Below, one piece after another: positions 47,001-58,976 of a stretch of DNA of 64,000 nt (its first letter is position 1; each line of letters opens with the position of its first letter). Origin of the DNA: Diadema setosum (taxonomy: Eukaryota > Echinodermata > Echinoidea > Diadematoida > Diadematidae); contig CM067070.1 in assembly GCA_033980235.1 (NCBI GenBank), positions 317,001 through 381,000 of the forward strand, in the 5' to 3' direction. The notes under the pieces were generated by a model that saw only the letters and a list, made by a program, of their open reading frames with translations, was not told the DNA's origin and made no database searches. Made by a program: the position numbers and the translations under genes.

Positions 47001-48006
47001 AATTCTAATTAAGTTAATTAAATTACATAGATGCATTGAAACTTGTGTATTTTTCCCCCACTCCTCACTCCCTTCCGACAATATCTTTACAGCACCATGG
47101 TCATAAGCTCTGTTTCATGGGGGCTCATAATTCATTTGCTTTATGTCATTCATTACAAATTGTACTTTGACTATGTCTGATTTTCAATAAGAAAAATTGA
47201 AATGGAATTAAATTGATATGGTCATGAGATTTTATCAATGAACTCTCTGCTCTGCTGTAGTGGTTGTCAACACAATGGGATGTGCTGGTCAGTAGCCTGA
47301 AACAAAGGGGCACGTAGAAGTGGGTAGAACAGGTCAGTGGGGACTGAGTGCTTTCCAAATAAACCAGTGGGTCATAGGGTAGTGCAAGGACATTAAGTAT
47401 AGGAGGGAAGTGTGGAGTGGGGAGAAGTACACAATTTGGGGTCTAACATCTTCCGGCAAATGATTGTCTTTGACTTTAGAATAACTAAGTATCTCAGAAT
47501 GATAAGGGGAAAAAGTAGATGAAATGGCAGTTACAGAGAAAAGATACTGAGCTGATGTGATGAATATACCTACTGGCTGGTTATCTACTGGGGATAAGAC
47601 AGTGGTCAAGGCCAATCACCTTTCTGTGTTTTATGTGGTCTTTGTAGCAGAACAAGGAGGTAATATATCTCTTTGAGTTGAAGAAGCCTTCAATCATCTT
47701 TAATAGTTTATCTACCTCCTAACTTTCTAAGAAGCAGTTTGTGCAATTAAAGGATGCAGTGCTTTGTGTCAGTGGGTGATTGCATATACAAGTACATTCA
47801 AAGTATGCACTTGGTGTCTAGGATTAGTGTTTAACCCTAATCCCACTGGGTTATTTGAGGGACAAACTTTTTTGCCCCCCCCCCCCTCAGATCTCGCTCG
47901 TGGATCGCGCGATCCTCGTGAAAATTTGCACTAAGGTAGAGACCAATAATCTAAAAGATTATATAGTTAGATTTTTCACATTTTAATTTACGTATTTTAT
48001 ATTAAC

Positions 48007-48396
48007 TAAAAGGGTGTGTACAGTTCTGGTCGAGGTGAAGATTTAGCTTTTAACATTTTGTGAGATATTCAGAAACCACTCTATGAGATGTCAAGGAGCA
48101 TGCAGTTCTAAAGGGTATCAAAAGTTTATTCGATGAAAATCGGTTTTGAAATGGCTGAGATATCCAAAAACAAAGTGAAACAAAGATATACTAATAAAGT
48201 TGGGGCATGTCGCCTTTTATTATTAGCACTTTTTTGGATATCTCAGCTATTTGAAAACCAATTTTCATCAAATAAACGTTGAATCCTTCTTAAAATTACA
48301 TGCTCTTTCATATTTCATAAGAGGCTTTTCATTATCTCACTTAGGAATGTTCAAAACATGAAACCCTACCTCAACCAGTACTGTACAGTCCCTTTA
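48007..48396. mobile_element. About 390-bp foldback MITE
   Basis: The left arm (AAAGGGTGTGTACAGTTCTGG ... GGCTGAGATATCC) returns inverted (GGATATCTCAGC ... CCAGTACTGTACAGTCCCTTT). A TTAA follows on the right, but the left duplication is not clean. Confidence 0.7.
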
Positions 48397-49091
48397 ATGC
48401 TTATTTAAGCAAAAATAATTTTTTGCCTATAAATCCATAAGTAAAGCTCCAAAACTTCTAATTTTTGGTAAACATATTTTTTTCATTATCCTCAACAATA
48501 ACATTGAAGAAAAATTCAGCTTCGTAATTTTTCTTATGTATTTTATTGTTCATAGAATTTCGTATGTATTTCTTTGTTTTCTAACTTTTTGTTTTAATTG
48601 TTTTTTGTCGTCAAAATTTGTCGCAGAAACTTTTTAAAGCATAATCAAGCTAAAATGAATCATTATCAGCCACTGAAAGTGAGAATATCTCTTTTTATAT
48701 ATAATGAATTAATTGCAAAAACACAATTTACATTGGATTTGTACATAAAATCATGTTTTTGAGCAATTTTTGGGTCGACAAATTTTTTTCAAAAGGGACA
48801 TGGCTTCAAAACGGTATGGCCGGGAGTGACAAATTTGGTCTCAAAAGTTGGGCGATATTTGAAAGAAAAAAGTCATAAAATGTCGCGGCGAGAGCATCAC
48901 GCGTTGCAAAATAAAACACCAAATGCGAATTCAAACACCATATCAGCCAGCTCCTTTACTTTCAACGGCACAATTTGTCAATTTGTAATCCTAAAGTAAA
49001 AAGCTCCCTAACCTGTATCGTGGGGGAGCAAACTCCTGCCTTATGGCCCTTCCTCACCCCTCCTACTGCAGTTCCACCTTGGTAGGAGAAT

Positions 49092-49448
49092 TCACTCAGA
49101 GCCATGCAGTAAGAAACGCTGGCATCTTTGCATGCAGTTGATATTCAGTGTATTGGAAGACCATACAGTGGGGATATCATGAAAGTATGATTGTGGCCAG
49201 GGAGCCAGTGAGTTCACAGCCCTGTGGTGGTTGTTGTTTGTTTGCTCGCCTCCCTGTGCCACATTCCATTGACCACCAGTGAAGGGCATGAGAGCATTTT
49301 CCACCTCCCTGATCAGTGTGTACATAAACAAGATTGAGCAGGTACCTCCAACCACTGCATTTTCTGGGAAGCTAGTGGCCAGAAGAGTTGGTATCACACC
49401 AGATAGGCAGCTTGCAGCTTGTGTCTTTGATCCTAACAGACAAGTCAA
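49092..49448 (-). other. 118-codon open frame, unrecognised
   Basis: The frame contains SILFMYTLIREVENALMPF and a stretch rich in Asn/His. It has no recognised motif, and no splice sites or neighbours support it. It could be a relic of a gene captured by the giant element or chance. Confidence 0.2.
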
Positions 49449-49497
49449 CCTTTAATACATGTGGATTGAGTGATTGCAACAATATTATTATAACACA

Positions 49498-49965
49498 TTA
49501 AGTGAAAGTTTGGGGAAAATCCAACACTCCATTCAAAATCACTGCTGGATGAGAAGACTACTATAGTGTATAATGTCATATTTGTAGAATGATACTATAA
49601 GCAAAATTAATAGAGAATTTCACAAAACTTTACTTTTTGAATAAAGTGCACATTTCTTTGACTTGTCACCGATATAAGGGTAATATTATTCCCCCTGCCT
49701 TCTGAAAGAGAAAAGTGAAGTGTTCTTTTGTTATGCAAGAAAAGTAAAAATATGTTGAATTTTCTTTATACTTTCTTTATATCGTACACATGTGACTTCA
49801 CAAGCTAAAGTAGTCTTTTCATCCAGCTATGACTAAGCAGTAACTTCAAAAATTGATAACTTTTGAATGGATTGTTAGACTTTCCTCAAACTCTCATTGA
49901 ACTGTTCAATTTCTACTAATATTGCTGCATTCACTCAACCCACATGTCTATGAAGGTGATCCGAA
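49498..49965 (+). repeat. About 500-bp repeat, copy 2
   Basis: Diverged direct copy of 46295-46840. Confidence 0.6.
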
Positions 49966-50295
49966 CTCGTTCTTTAACAGGTTGGGGCTTCTTTACTTCT
50001 CAGTGTATATATTGGACTGCTTAGCCAGTTGTTGATAACAGGACACTGAACTTGACTATCAGCTAGCTAGAGCTGGACAAGTCATTGTTCTTTATAACAA
50101 TGTTATTGATAAAGGTCCTAATGTGATATATTTCAACCAGACTTAAAACAAGTTTTGAATGTTCATACAGCTAAACATGGATTGTGACTGCATGACACAC
50201 ATTTAGGATGGAAAGACACCCATTTATGCTGATAAAAGTGGGCCGACAACACTTCTGTAAATAAAATCTGCAAGCTGATCACCCAACAGATATAT

Positions 50296-53081
50296 GGGCA
50301 ATTCCGTGAAAAATGTTACCCGAGGGTGGAAAAATGAAAATCAAGAAACAACTTTGTTTTACCCTGGAAAGTATTCAGGAAGGGTCATATCAAACTGATA
50401 TGATGAAAAGATTTGGTACAATTTGGAAAAAATGTAATTTTTTAGGTATTCAAATCATGTGTTTTTTCTAAGACATTGCAGAAAAATTCAGTATAATTTG
50501 CATGTAATTCTTCTGAAGTAAAAATTTTCCCTATAAAATGACTTTCAGGCTACCATTTTTATGCTATGATAAAGCTGATGACTCATTTTTACATCCTCCT
50601 CCTTGGTATCGAAAGAAAATAATTCTTTCTTAAAAGATGAGCATTTCAATTTTTTGAATTTCAACCTCTTTCAAAGTGTAATGTCCGTAACGTTTTAGAT
50701 GTAAAAGTTCTTGTAACACACTGTGTTTTGGTCTAATTTTGTTCTAAATTCAAATGCAAAGCTAAAATGTGATATCACACAACATATCCACACAGTTTTT
50801 CAGGAACCTGCATAATTCCTTTTAAAAAGCGTTACGGACATTACATAACCAATGCGTTACGGACATTACACATTTGTGGCAAAAGTATTAGCTACATATG
50901 ATTATTAGGAATACAGTAGCTTGGATTCTACCCTACAATATTGATATCTGTCACAATGAATGCCCTAGCCCTTGCATGAAAATTGATTTGGGACTTTACT
51001 CAGCAACAAGTGCAGTGTTTCATTGATTATTAAATCTTCTGCATTCCTCTACAATCTTATTTCTTGTTTCTACTTATTTCTCCCATGGCAACAGCATATC
51101 AAGTTGAGTGATTATAATATGATGGCAAGAATGTATGTTAAAACATTGTTAAAGAAGAGAAACAGTCAAAAACATCTCTGGACAAGGCCTTTTACACAAT
51201 GTATGGTCAGTTGTGGTCTGACTAGAAATACTGTACAGGCCAACCTCAAGTTCTAACCATGTCGTGAACGGTAGCCATCTGGATAAAATGATATTGCTGG
51301 ATAAGGGAGATATGCTCACGCATGACACTTGTAAGCAAATTGTGTAAGATATTATTAATTAACTATTCAATATTATAATTTATATGAAAATTTCATGTTT
51401 TATTATTCAATAAAATGTGGAAATCAAATGGAATATGAATGAAATACACTCCCTCATTATTCCTTCTAGCAACAGTATTTTGGTTGTTAGAAATATAATG
51501 TTGTACCATAGCGATTAACATTTATGTCCTGAATCACAATTACCTTGTAAAGAATAAAAAAGTGATATGTACTTTTAGTCATATTTTGCACCGAATTATG
51601 CACACAAAAAAAAAATGTGCCAGTCCATATCTGGATAATAGAGCAATCCAGAAAAGTGATTGCTGGTTAACTGAGGTTGGACTTTATGTAATGTGGACAG
51701 TCCATGAATATTTCTTTGAGTGTAGTGAAGGAGAGCCATTTTTAGAACAGGATGGAATCATTAGTATTAGACCCTCTCCAACAATTGGTCAAGAACACCT
51801 TTCTTGCTTCTAAGGTGATTGATTTGGAAGCAGAATAAACAATATTCTCCAAAACAGACTTTTCTGACCCTGGAAAAGACTGTTGTACTTCAACAAACTG
51901 TTGGGGGAAAAAAGAAAGTAAAACTAAACATTCATTGTGTAAAAATACATACTGAGCATTTGTTGAACCATTATTTTATTTGATTTTGATTGTGCATTAG
52001 TTTTGATTAAAATAAAATTTGTTTATTTGTGCAGAGTTATGCTCAGTGATGGCTATGTAGATGTGAATAAAACATGTAATGTCCGTAACATTTCTTTAAA
52101 GGGGAAGGCTAGTAAGTGATCAGTGGGAATCAGTGGAAATGCTGGGAGATGATTGTTCCAATCCTTATGGGATTCATTCAAGAGTTCATTGTATATCTAT
52201 CGTTGTGTGAAAATGATTTGCTTCAGAACGGTCTCATATTCAAGTAATGTGCAGATTAATGCCCCGTCACTGACCAGGGACACTAACCTGGAAGCATTAA
52301 ACTGCACATTACTTGAATATGAGACCATTCTGAAGCAAATCATTTTCACACAACAATAGATATACAATGAACTCTTGAATGAATCCCAAAGGATTGGAAC
52401 AATCACCTCCCAGCATTTCCACTGATTCCCACTGATCAGTTACTAGCCTTCCCCTTTAAAATTACGTTTTGAGTAATTAAAAGTTTGAATATCATTAAAG
52501 GATGATCTATATGTTATTTATTGGCAACTCCTGAAATAAAAGATCTCCTGAAAGGGCTATAGTAGCATTGTCCAATGTGTATTGATTACCATCCAAGTGA
52601 AAAGGATAAAAAATATTAATACTTGCATGTGACTCCTGCCACTTAATGAAAGTGGACAAATCTGTAATGTCCGTAACGCTTAGAATGTAATGTCCGTAAC
52701 ACCACAATTATGGCTATAGGAGGTACATGTGCCATCTGTTTCACTAAATTTGATTTGATTTTCTTTAAACATTTCTTTACCTTTCAATTTATTCCTACAT
52801 TGGTCTAATTATGTGCTTAAACTCACAGACTTTTCAATGATTGTATAGGCATGCAAAAAGTCATGTCCAAAAAATGTAATGTCCGTAACGGCCAACATTT
52901 TATGCAGTAAGTGCCATATGATGTGGTGAAATGGATTGAAATTTTCACTGTTTATGATTTAGCCTCATATGTGAGTGATTCCATTGTATGAGTTCAGAAT
53001 GAAAATATTTTGTTATCTTAATGACCTTTTGAAGTTGCAAATTTTGTCTGAAATGTAATGTCCGTAACGCTGGAACTGCCC
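50296..53081. mobile_element. 2,786-bp TIR element studded with TGTAATGTCCGTAACG
   Basis: Ends GGGCAATTCC and GGAACTGCCC are flanked by ATAT (50292-50295 and 53082-53085), the same 4-bp target as the 33426-35970 element. Eight copies of TGTAATGTCCGTAACG or a near variant lie near 50678, 50830 and 50855 (both inverted), 52075, 52663, 52686, 52875 and 53053. The last abuts the right TIR. Short open frames at 51023 and 51562 are not recognisable proteins. Confidence 0.85.
52100..52455. mobile_element. 356-bp foldback MITE with TTAA duplication
   Basis: AGGGGAAGGCTAGTAA starts an arm of about 160 bp that returns inverted and ends TTACTAGCCTTCCCCT. TTAA lies at 52096-52099 and 52456-52459. The arms differ at only a few positions, so it is fairly young. 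It is nested in the 50296-53081 element. Confidence 0.9.
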
Positions 53082-53427
53082 ATATGATGATAAGGATTAA
53101 ATGCCCTAAAAAAACAGTACTCAGCAGTCACATCTATGTAAAATACATGCAGCTACAAGAAGCATTTTGAGAAAGTCTGTCACCAGCCTTGTCAACAAAC
53201 TCTAGACTTTTGCTTCATACAAACTTTTGAAACCAAGTTCATTTCTTGATATTCATGACATGCATGATTGTTATAAGTGTCAAACAACTTTATATTAATA
53301 ATTAGTTAACCAAATTTGCTGACATATACATGGTATATCAAGAATTAGTTCGCAAACTGAGAAAATGGTTTTTGCTTGAAAAACGAAATGAATATTTTCC
53401 CTTCTATGTGTCTTCTTTTTTTTACAG

Positions 53428-53530
53428 GGTATCAATGATACAGAACTCCTCAAGACACATGTGACTGGTGTTATCCTGCATGAACAACAAACGAATTTGA
53501 CTTTTAAATATTGGACAACACAGCTATGAT
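53428..53530 (+). pseudogene. Candidate terminal exon in the giant element
   Basis: A strong acceptor (TTTTTTTTACAG) precedes GINDTELLKTHVTGVILHE and further residues to WTTQL and a stop. Entry at phase 0 would match the exon end at 44795, but intervening exons are likely. The protein family is unknown. Confidence 0.35.
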
Positions 53531-54635
53531 TCAAATCTTACCATCAATATCCTGCTGAAAGTATTCCTAGGTGTTAAAGGTAAGTTTTTCATTTGCATCA
53601 AAGCAAAAAGTAGGCATTAGTAAAGTAATTACTGCTATTCCGCATGATGCATACTGGTCTTAAAAGAGGTCTTGCACTCGGACAGTTCCATTCTTTGTAG
53701 TTTTTAGTAGTAATCACATTCAGCAAGTACTTTCAACTATTTAAAAAAATAAGTCTATGTTGAAAGGAAATGCATTTAATCCCTGTCTTCATACGATGGT
53801 TGATTGCCTACATCACAATGTATAGATTCCTTTTAACAACAGATAACCAATTACTGTCATGGTTATAATATCTGGCAATAAACACAGAGCAATTTCAAAA
53901 TATTATAATACTGTTCAATTTTGGAAGGAATAATAATCAGTCAGCTCATTTGACATCCCTTTGTCATATGCAAACCTTTATGTATGTGCACTTCCTGCCT
54001 CCCATTCAAAAAATGTGATGCAATTCTATTCTGTTGAGATCAAAGGAACCAAAATTGTTGTCGAGCAAAATTTAGGCAGACAATGACAACATTGATACTG
54101 AAAAATATGTGTGTATTGTTTCTTCCAAAATGTAACAATGTTAAATTCAATACTAAGGCAATAAGAAAGAGCAATGGACTGGTGTGTGAAAATGAAATAT
54201 CCCAATTCATTGTTATACAGTATAAAGTAAAAAGATATATACAGTTGTAGGTACATTGAAACTTACACGACATTTAAAGAAAAAAAAATGTAGTAGAAGA
54301 CTTGACGGGTCTTTAAATGTACTTTGAAGGGTAACGTTTACAGATAGGCCCTGATCATCATGTAGTAATCACACTGCAGTTTAGAGATAGAAAATGATAC
54401 ATGACCGAGTACAATGTACATTGATAAAGATTCCAGAAAGAAGGTAAAATTTGAAGAGGCGTCATATGAGCAACAAAGAAGATAACTCAAGAGAGGAGAA
54501 AGATAAAGGTGTTGAAATATGTGAAAATCTATCTGTACATCCTCGAAAATGAGAGTACAGATTTATTATGAAAATTTGTCTGAATAGTTCATACAATGTA
54601 CATGCTAGGGATGACAGGAATGGTTCATCCTCAAT

Positions 54636-55049
54636 TATTTGAAAATATACTTGGCATTTTATACTATCATCGCTAGCTCAAGTACCCTATCGACAATACA
54701 ATCGGATGAAATAAGTGCTATACTACATGACTGTAATAATGAGCCTTTTACAATCCAGTGTGAGGACAGACAGTTCACACTACTGGTGTGCTTCCTATGC
54801 AATCACAGCACGTATACTCCCCATATAATAGTCAAGAGGCATTTAATCCTAATTCTGCATAAACTTGGCCCTCTAAAGAGGTGTGGACAATGTAGGCAGT
54901 TTAAGAAGTACATGTGTGGTCACCAAACAGGAGATTTGAAAAGTCAAACAAAGCTTAAGAAAACAAACACCTCTGTGCTGCAGCTAAACAGGAAACACCT
55001 TACTATCTGTGTTTTATACTGTCCCAAGAGTTTGTGTTTAAGTTTTTAA
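54636..55049 (+). pseudogene. 136-codon Cys/His-containing frame, unrecognised
   Basis: The peptide contains DCNNEPFTIQCEDRQFTLLV, then LKRCGQCRQFKKYMCGHQTG. The C-x2-C...C-x-H spacing could bind zinc, but I cannot name a family. Downstream, an acceptor-like TTATAG at about 55082 is followed by a short open stretch. Confidence 0.3.
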
Positions 55050-56870
55050 ATCGCATATTTTTGTTTATATTCTTCCTTATAGGGTCATGTCACCAGACAG
55101 AAGTAACAACAGCACCAAGACTTCGACAGCACTCTGCAGGATTCAGAATGGCATTCATCTCCGTGAAATGAAACATAAATAGGCATATGGATACATGCAA
55201 TTACAATTAGTAATGTACTCCTGTGTGCAATGGATGAGAATGCTTCTGCTATTGCCATAGATGAATGTGCTTATAGCTAGCGGCAGCAGTACCACTGCTC
55301 CTCAGGAACATTAGTATAAATGGCTCAATGTGATGTGGACATCATTTGTGTCAAATGAACATGGAAGCTATACATGAAGTATGGACAAAAAGTGCTAACA
55401 GATTTAAGTTAACAGTGTGGGATTCAAATTTCCTTGGCTTGTAAATAAACTGTTTGTCACATAGTATGTTTTGGAAGCTAGATACTCTGTAAGTAGAATC
55501 ACATCAGCTCAAGGCTTGCCTAAATTACTGCACTCAGCCCCATATTTTCATATGTGTATAAATACATTTTACTGGCCTGCCAAGCTGTACCAGAGAGAGA
55601 AGTATCCTTTTGTATATTTCTTCTGCCCCCCCCTTTTTTTTTGGGGGGGGGGGTTGAAATGGTGCTCTAAATACATTTGAACTAGATGTATGCATTCAAT
55701 AATATTTGTTTTGTTTTGTTTTTGTTTTTGTTTGTTTGTTTTTGTTTGTTTGTTTTTTTTTTTGGGGGGGGGGGCAGCCCAAAATTAATATCGCATTGTT
55801 TTGTGTGTTCTTTGTTGTTGTTTGTGTTTTTGTTTGTGTGTGTGTGACTCTGTGTGTGTGTGTTTGTGTGTAACAGGTGTCTAAGATGGTTTAGCCTGAA
55901 ATTTTGGTGGCCAAAAAAGGAAATGAGTACTGGCCCAAAATAAGACCAACAAAACAATCTACAAATGTATTTTCTATGATAGTTCCTTGCTTTGGGGACA
56001 ACAGATAACTTTTTTCTTTTAAATTAATGGTCCACAATTAATCAACCTAAAACCAGGCTAATGGGCCACAGTTAATTTTAGACCCTGCATACTGCATATG
56101 GACCTGCAAGCAAGAGTTACTTATCCTAACTTGGTTAAAAACTTTTGAGTACCTTTTTCTATTTCAGTGTTGAGTAATGTTATCCACAGAGAATAACTCC
56201 ACCACTTTCTGAGGCCACTTTAAACAAACTAAAAAAAAAATACAGTTCAAGACTCTTCTTTTCTTAACAATCATGGATTCAATTTTCTCAGTACTCTTTT
56301 TGTACTGGAAATCAATTGAAGTGTGCCTATCGCTTGACACGGTAAATTTGAAAAGTCTATTTATTTAGTGTATGTTGCTCCACATATTAGAAGCTTCAGT
56401 TACAGTGCATGCTTAATGCAGCCATGTAGACTGCGTCTGTGTGTGAAAGACAATATTATGAACCCTTATGTCTCCATCAATAACATTTTTTTCAGCAATT
56501 AATTAAGACCATTTCTGAAAGACATCGAAATATAGAGCATGTAGTTGGCCTATTTCTTGCTGAATTGAGTAGTCTTTTATACAATTGATCATACAAATTG
56601 ATTCATACAAATTGATTCATACAAATGAAGTGAGTATAGTATATGTATCACAGGCATGGCTGTTCTCTGATTTGAAAACTATTAAATTACATGCAATTTC
56701 ATATATTTTTCTATATTGGTATAGGATTCCTTTCAAACAATTAAAAGTGTAGCATATCCCACGTAAATATGTCTGAACACCTACTACTATTTTTATGCAA
56801 ACTATACATTACAATTCTTCGCAATAATTTTTGTTTCATTTTCTTTGCTGACGACACCTCTCACAAAAAG
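55050..56870. other. Interior of the giant element; simple repeats
   Basis: C/T/G tracts lie near 55625-55655 and (TTTG)n tracts at 55709-55765. There is no recognisable gene, and AT-rich sequence continues to the right array. Confidence 0.5.
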
Positions 56871-56875
56871 CTGGG

Positions 56876-58076
56876 AAGGTTCAGCAAAATCCAAACCTTG
56901 GCAGCTCGGCAGGTTCGTCAAAAGCCGAACCTGTACAGATTGGCAGGTTCGTCAAAAGCCGAACCTTGGCAGCTCGGCAGGTTCGTCCAAAGCCGAACCT
57001 TTACAGATTGGCAGGTTCGTCAAAAGCCGAACCTTGCCAGCTTGGCAGGTTCGTCAAAAGCCGAACCTCGGCAGCTCGGCAGGTTTGCCAAAAGCCGAAC
57101 CCTGGCAGCTCAGCAGGTTCGTCAAAAGCCGAACCTTGCCAGCTCAGCAGGTTCGTCAAAAGCCGAACCTGTACAGATTGGCAAGTTCGTCAAAAGCCGA
57201 ACCTTGGCAGCTCGGCAGGTTCGTCAAAAGCCGAACCTTGGCAGCTCGGCAGGTTCGTCAAAAGCCGAACCTTGGCAGCTCGGCAGGTTCGTCAAAAGCT
57301 GAACCCTGGCAGCTCGGCAGGTTTGTCAAAAGCCGAACCTGAGCAGCTCGGCAGGTTCGTCAAAAGCCGAACCCTGGCAGCTCGGCAGGTTCGTCAAAAG
57401 CCGAACCTGTACAGATTGGCAGGTTCGTCAAAAGCCGAACCTTGGCAGCTCGGCAGGTTCGTCCAAAGCCGAACCTTTACAGATTGGCAGGTTCGTCAAA
57501 AGCCGAACCTTGGCAGCTCGGCAGGTTCGTCAAAAGCCGAACCCTCGCAGCTCGGCAGGTTCGTCAAAAGCCGAACCTTGCCAGCTCAGCAGGTTCGTCA
57601 AAAGCCGAACCTGTACAGATTGGCAGGTTCGTCAAAAGCCGAACCTTGGCAGCTCGGCCGGTTCGTCAAAAGCCGAACCTTGGCAGCTCGGCAGGTTCGT
57701 CAAAAGCCGAACCTTGGCAGCTCGGCAGGTTCGTCAAAAGCCGAACCTTGGCAGCTCGGCAGGTTCGTCAAAAGCCGAACCCTCGCAGCTCGGCAGGTTC
57801 GTCAAAAGCCGAACCTTGCCAGCTCAGCAGGTTCGTCAAAAGCCGAACCTGTACAGATTGGCAGGTTCGTCAAAAGCCGAACCTTGGCAGCTCGGCAGGT
57901 TTGTCAAAAGCCGAACCTGGGCAGCTCGGCAGGTTCGTCAAAAGCCGAACCCTGGCAGCTCGGCAGGTTCGTCAAAAGCAGAACCTTAGCAGCTTGGCAG
58001 GTTCGTCTAGAGCCGAACCTTGCCAGCTTGGCAGGTTCGTCAAAAGCCGAACCTTGACAGCTCAGCAGGTTTGGCA
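56876..58076 (+). repeat. Right 34-bp satellite array, about 35 copies
   Basis: Same unit as the left array in inverse orientation (GGTTCGTCAAAAGCCGAACC plus 14 bp). A variant with TACAGATTGG recurs near 56933, 57001, 57171, 57409, 57477, 57611 and 57851, mostly at multiples of 34 bp. The pair 68 bp apart is repeated 476 bp later. Frames of up to 363 codons on the plus strand are repeat artefacts. Confidence 0.95.
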
Positions 58077-58310
58077 GAAGACCAACATTGACATATCCAG
58101 CTATGACTGATGCAATTCTGAAAGAAATGAAGGATAGATTTGTTAATTCCATTTTGTTTATGCCGAACCTTGCACCACACTTTAAGATTAAGATTTAAAA
58201 TTTCGATCATTTGTAGACTGATTTTCCCATTTTTTGAGCACCTTTTTTTAGCAAAATCAGTCTAATTTTTTAGACTAATGTAGAAAGTCTATTTCTGAAA
58301 TAGAACGGGT
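58077..58310. repeat. Right terminal inverted repeat of the giant element
   Basis: Inverse of 38351-38584 with scattered differences, ending GAAATAGAACGGGT at the RT gene. Confidence 0.9.
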
Positions 58311-58793
58311 TTTATACAAACGTTCATGTGCAATCTTTTCAAGGATTTTGGAAATGACGGGCAATAATGAAATTGGACGATAATTCTTTATTTGGGACGC
58401 ATCATCTTTTTTTGTGAATGGGGATTACTTTCGCAATCTTTAAAGAATTTGGGAAGATCCCAGTAGATAATGATAAGTTACAAATATGTACTATGGGGGT
58501 TACTAAAAAATGTATTATTTGTTTTAGTAAATGCATACTTAATCCATCGTGGCCACAAGATCTACTCGACTTAAAAGATCGAACAATATTCAGTATTTCA
58601 TTTTCGTTCGTGGGAGTAAAGAATAAAGAATTATTATTACTTTCTGGAAGGTAATCTGTAAAATTTCCAGCGTTTGGAAGTATTGTTGAGGCGAGATTGG
58701 GGCCTATGTTGGTAAAGAACTTATTAAAACAATTTGCAATGATTTCAGGGTCGTTAATATCTTGGTCATTTTCGGAAATAACGGTCGGGTATA
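58311..58793 (-). pseudogene. Non-LTR retrotransposon reverse transcriptase, upstream part
   Basis: Minus-strand ORF2 sequence that directly precedes the 37106-38350 part. Seen in order: FNKFFTNIGPNLA, RSCGHDGLSMHLLK, GIFPNSLKIAKVIPIHKK and NYRPISLLPVISKILEKI, ending ERLYK at the insertion point. These are the RT fingers motifs of CR1/Jockey-type elements. One extra A in a run of seven (near 58410) shifts the frame between PIHKK and DDASQIKNY, so the copy was probably dead even without the insertion. The 5' end is truncated near 58795. Confidence 0.85.
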
Positions 58794-58976
58794 TGGTATA
58801 TATATATGGTATATATATGGTACATTTATATCGATGTTGATGTCAGAAATTTTGCTGCTCAACTTTCATTCAGCAATGTCAGAGATGATGTCAACCTTAT
58901 CACTTTTACCATCTACCACACGGTGAAATACAACGGCGTTATTACACATTCCTCTATTCAAACCTATTTATTATTT

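Larger units (their letters stand above)
38351..58310. mobile_element. 19,960-bp giant element with satellite-bearing inverted ends
   Basis: Terminal inverted repeats begin ACCCGTTCTAT and extend about 234 bp. They are followed inward by inverted arrays of a 34-bp unit. The 6-bp flanks CTTATA (38345-38350) and TTTATA (58311-58316) look like a target duplication with one change. Removing the element and one copy rejoins the RT frame as ...ERLYK-FLVDN. Six-base duplications and 15-20 kb size are known for Polinton/Maverick, but no polymerase, integrase or ATPase is seen. Foldback-type elements with tandem-repeat ends are a closer structural match. The family is unassigned. Confidence 0.8.

Noticed and set aside
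52153..52406. Pair of mirror 68-69 codon frames on opposite strands
   Set aside because: They are the two arms of a foldback MITE read from either side.
56966..58057. 363-codon open frame in the right array
   Set aside because: Same satellite artefact as in the left array, in the inverse orientation.
38351..58310. Polinton/Maverick
   Set aside because: Length and 6-bp duplication fit, but no PolB, integrase, ATPase, protease or capsid-like sequence is seen, and satellite-bearing ends are not typical.
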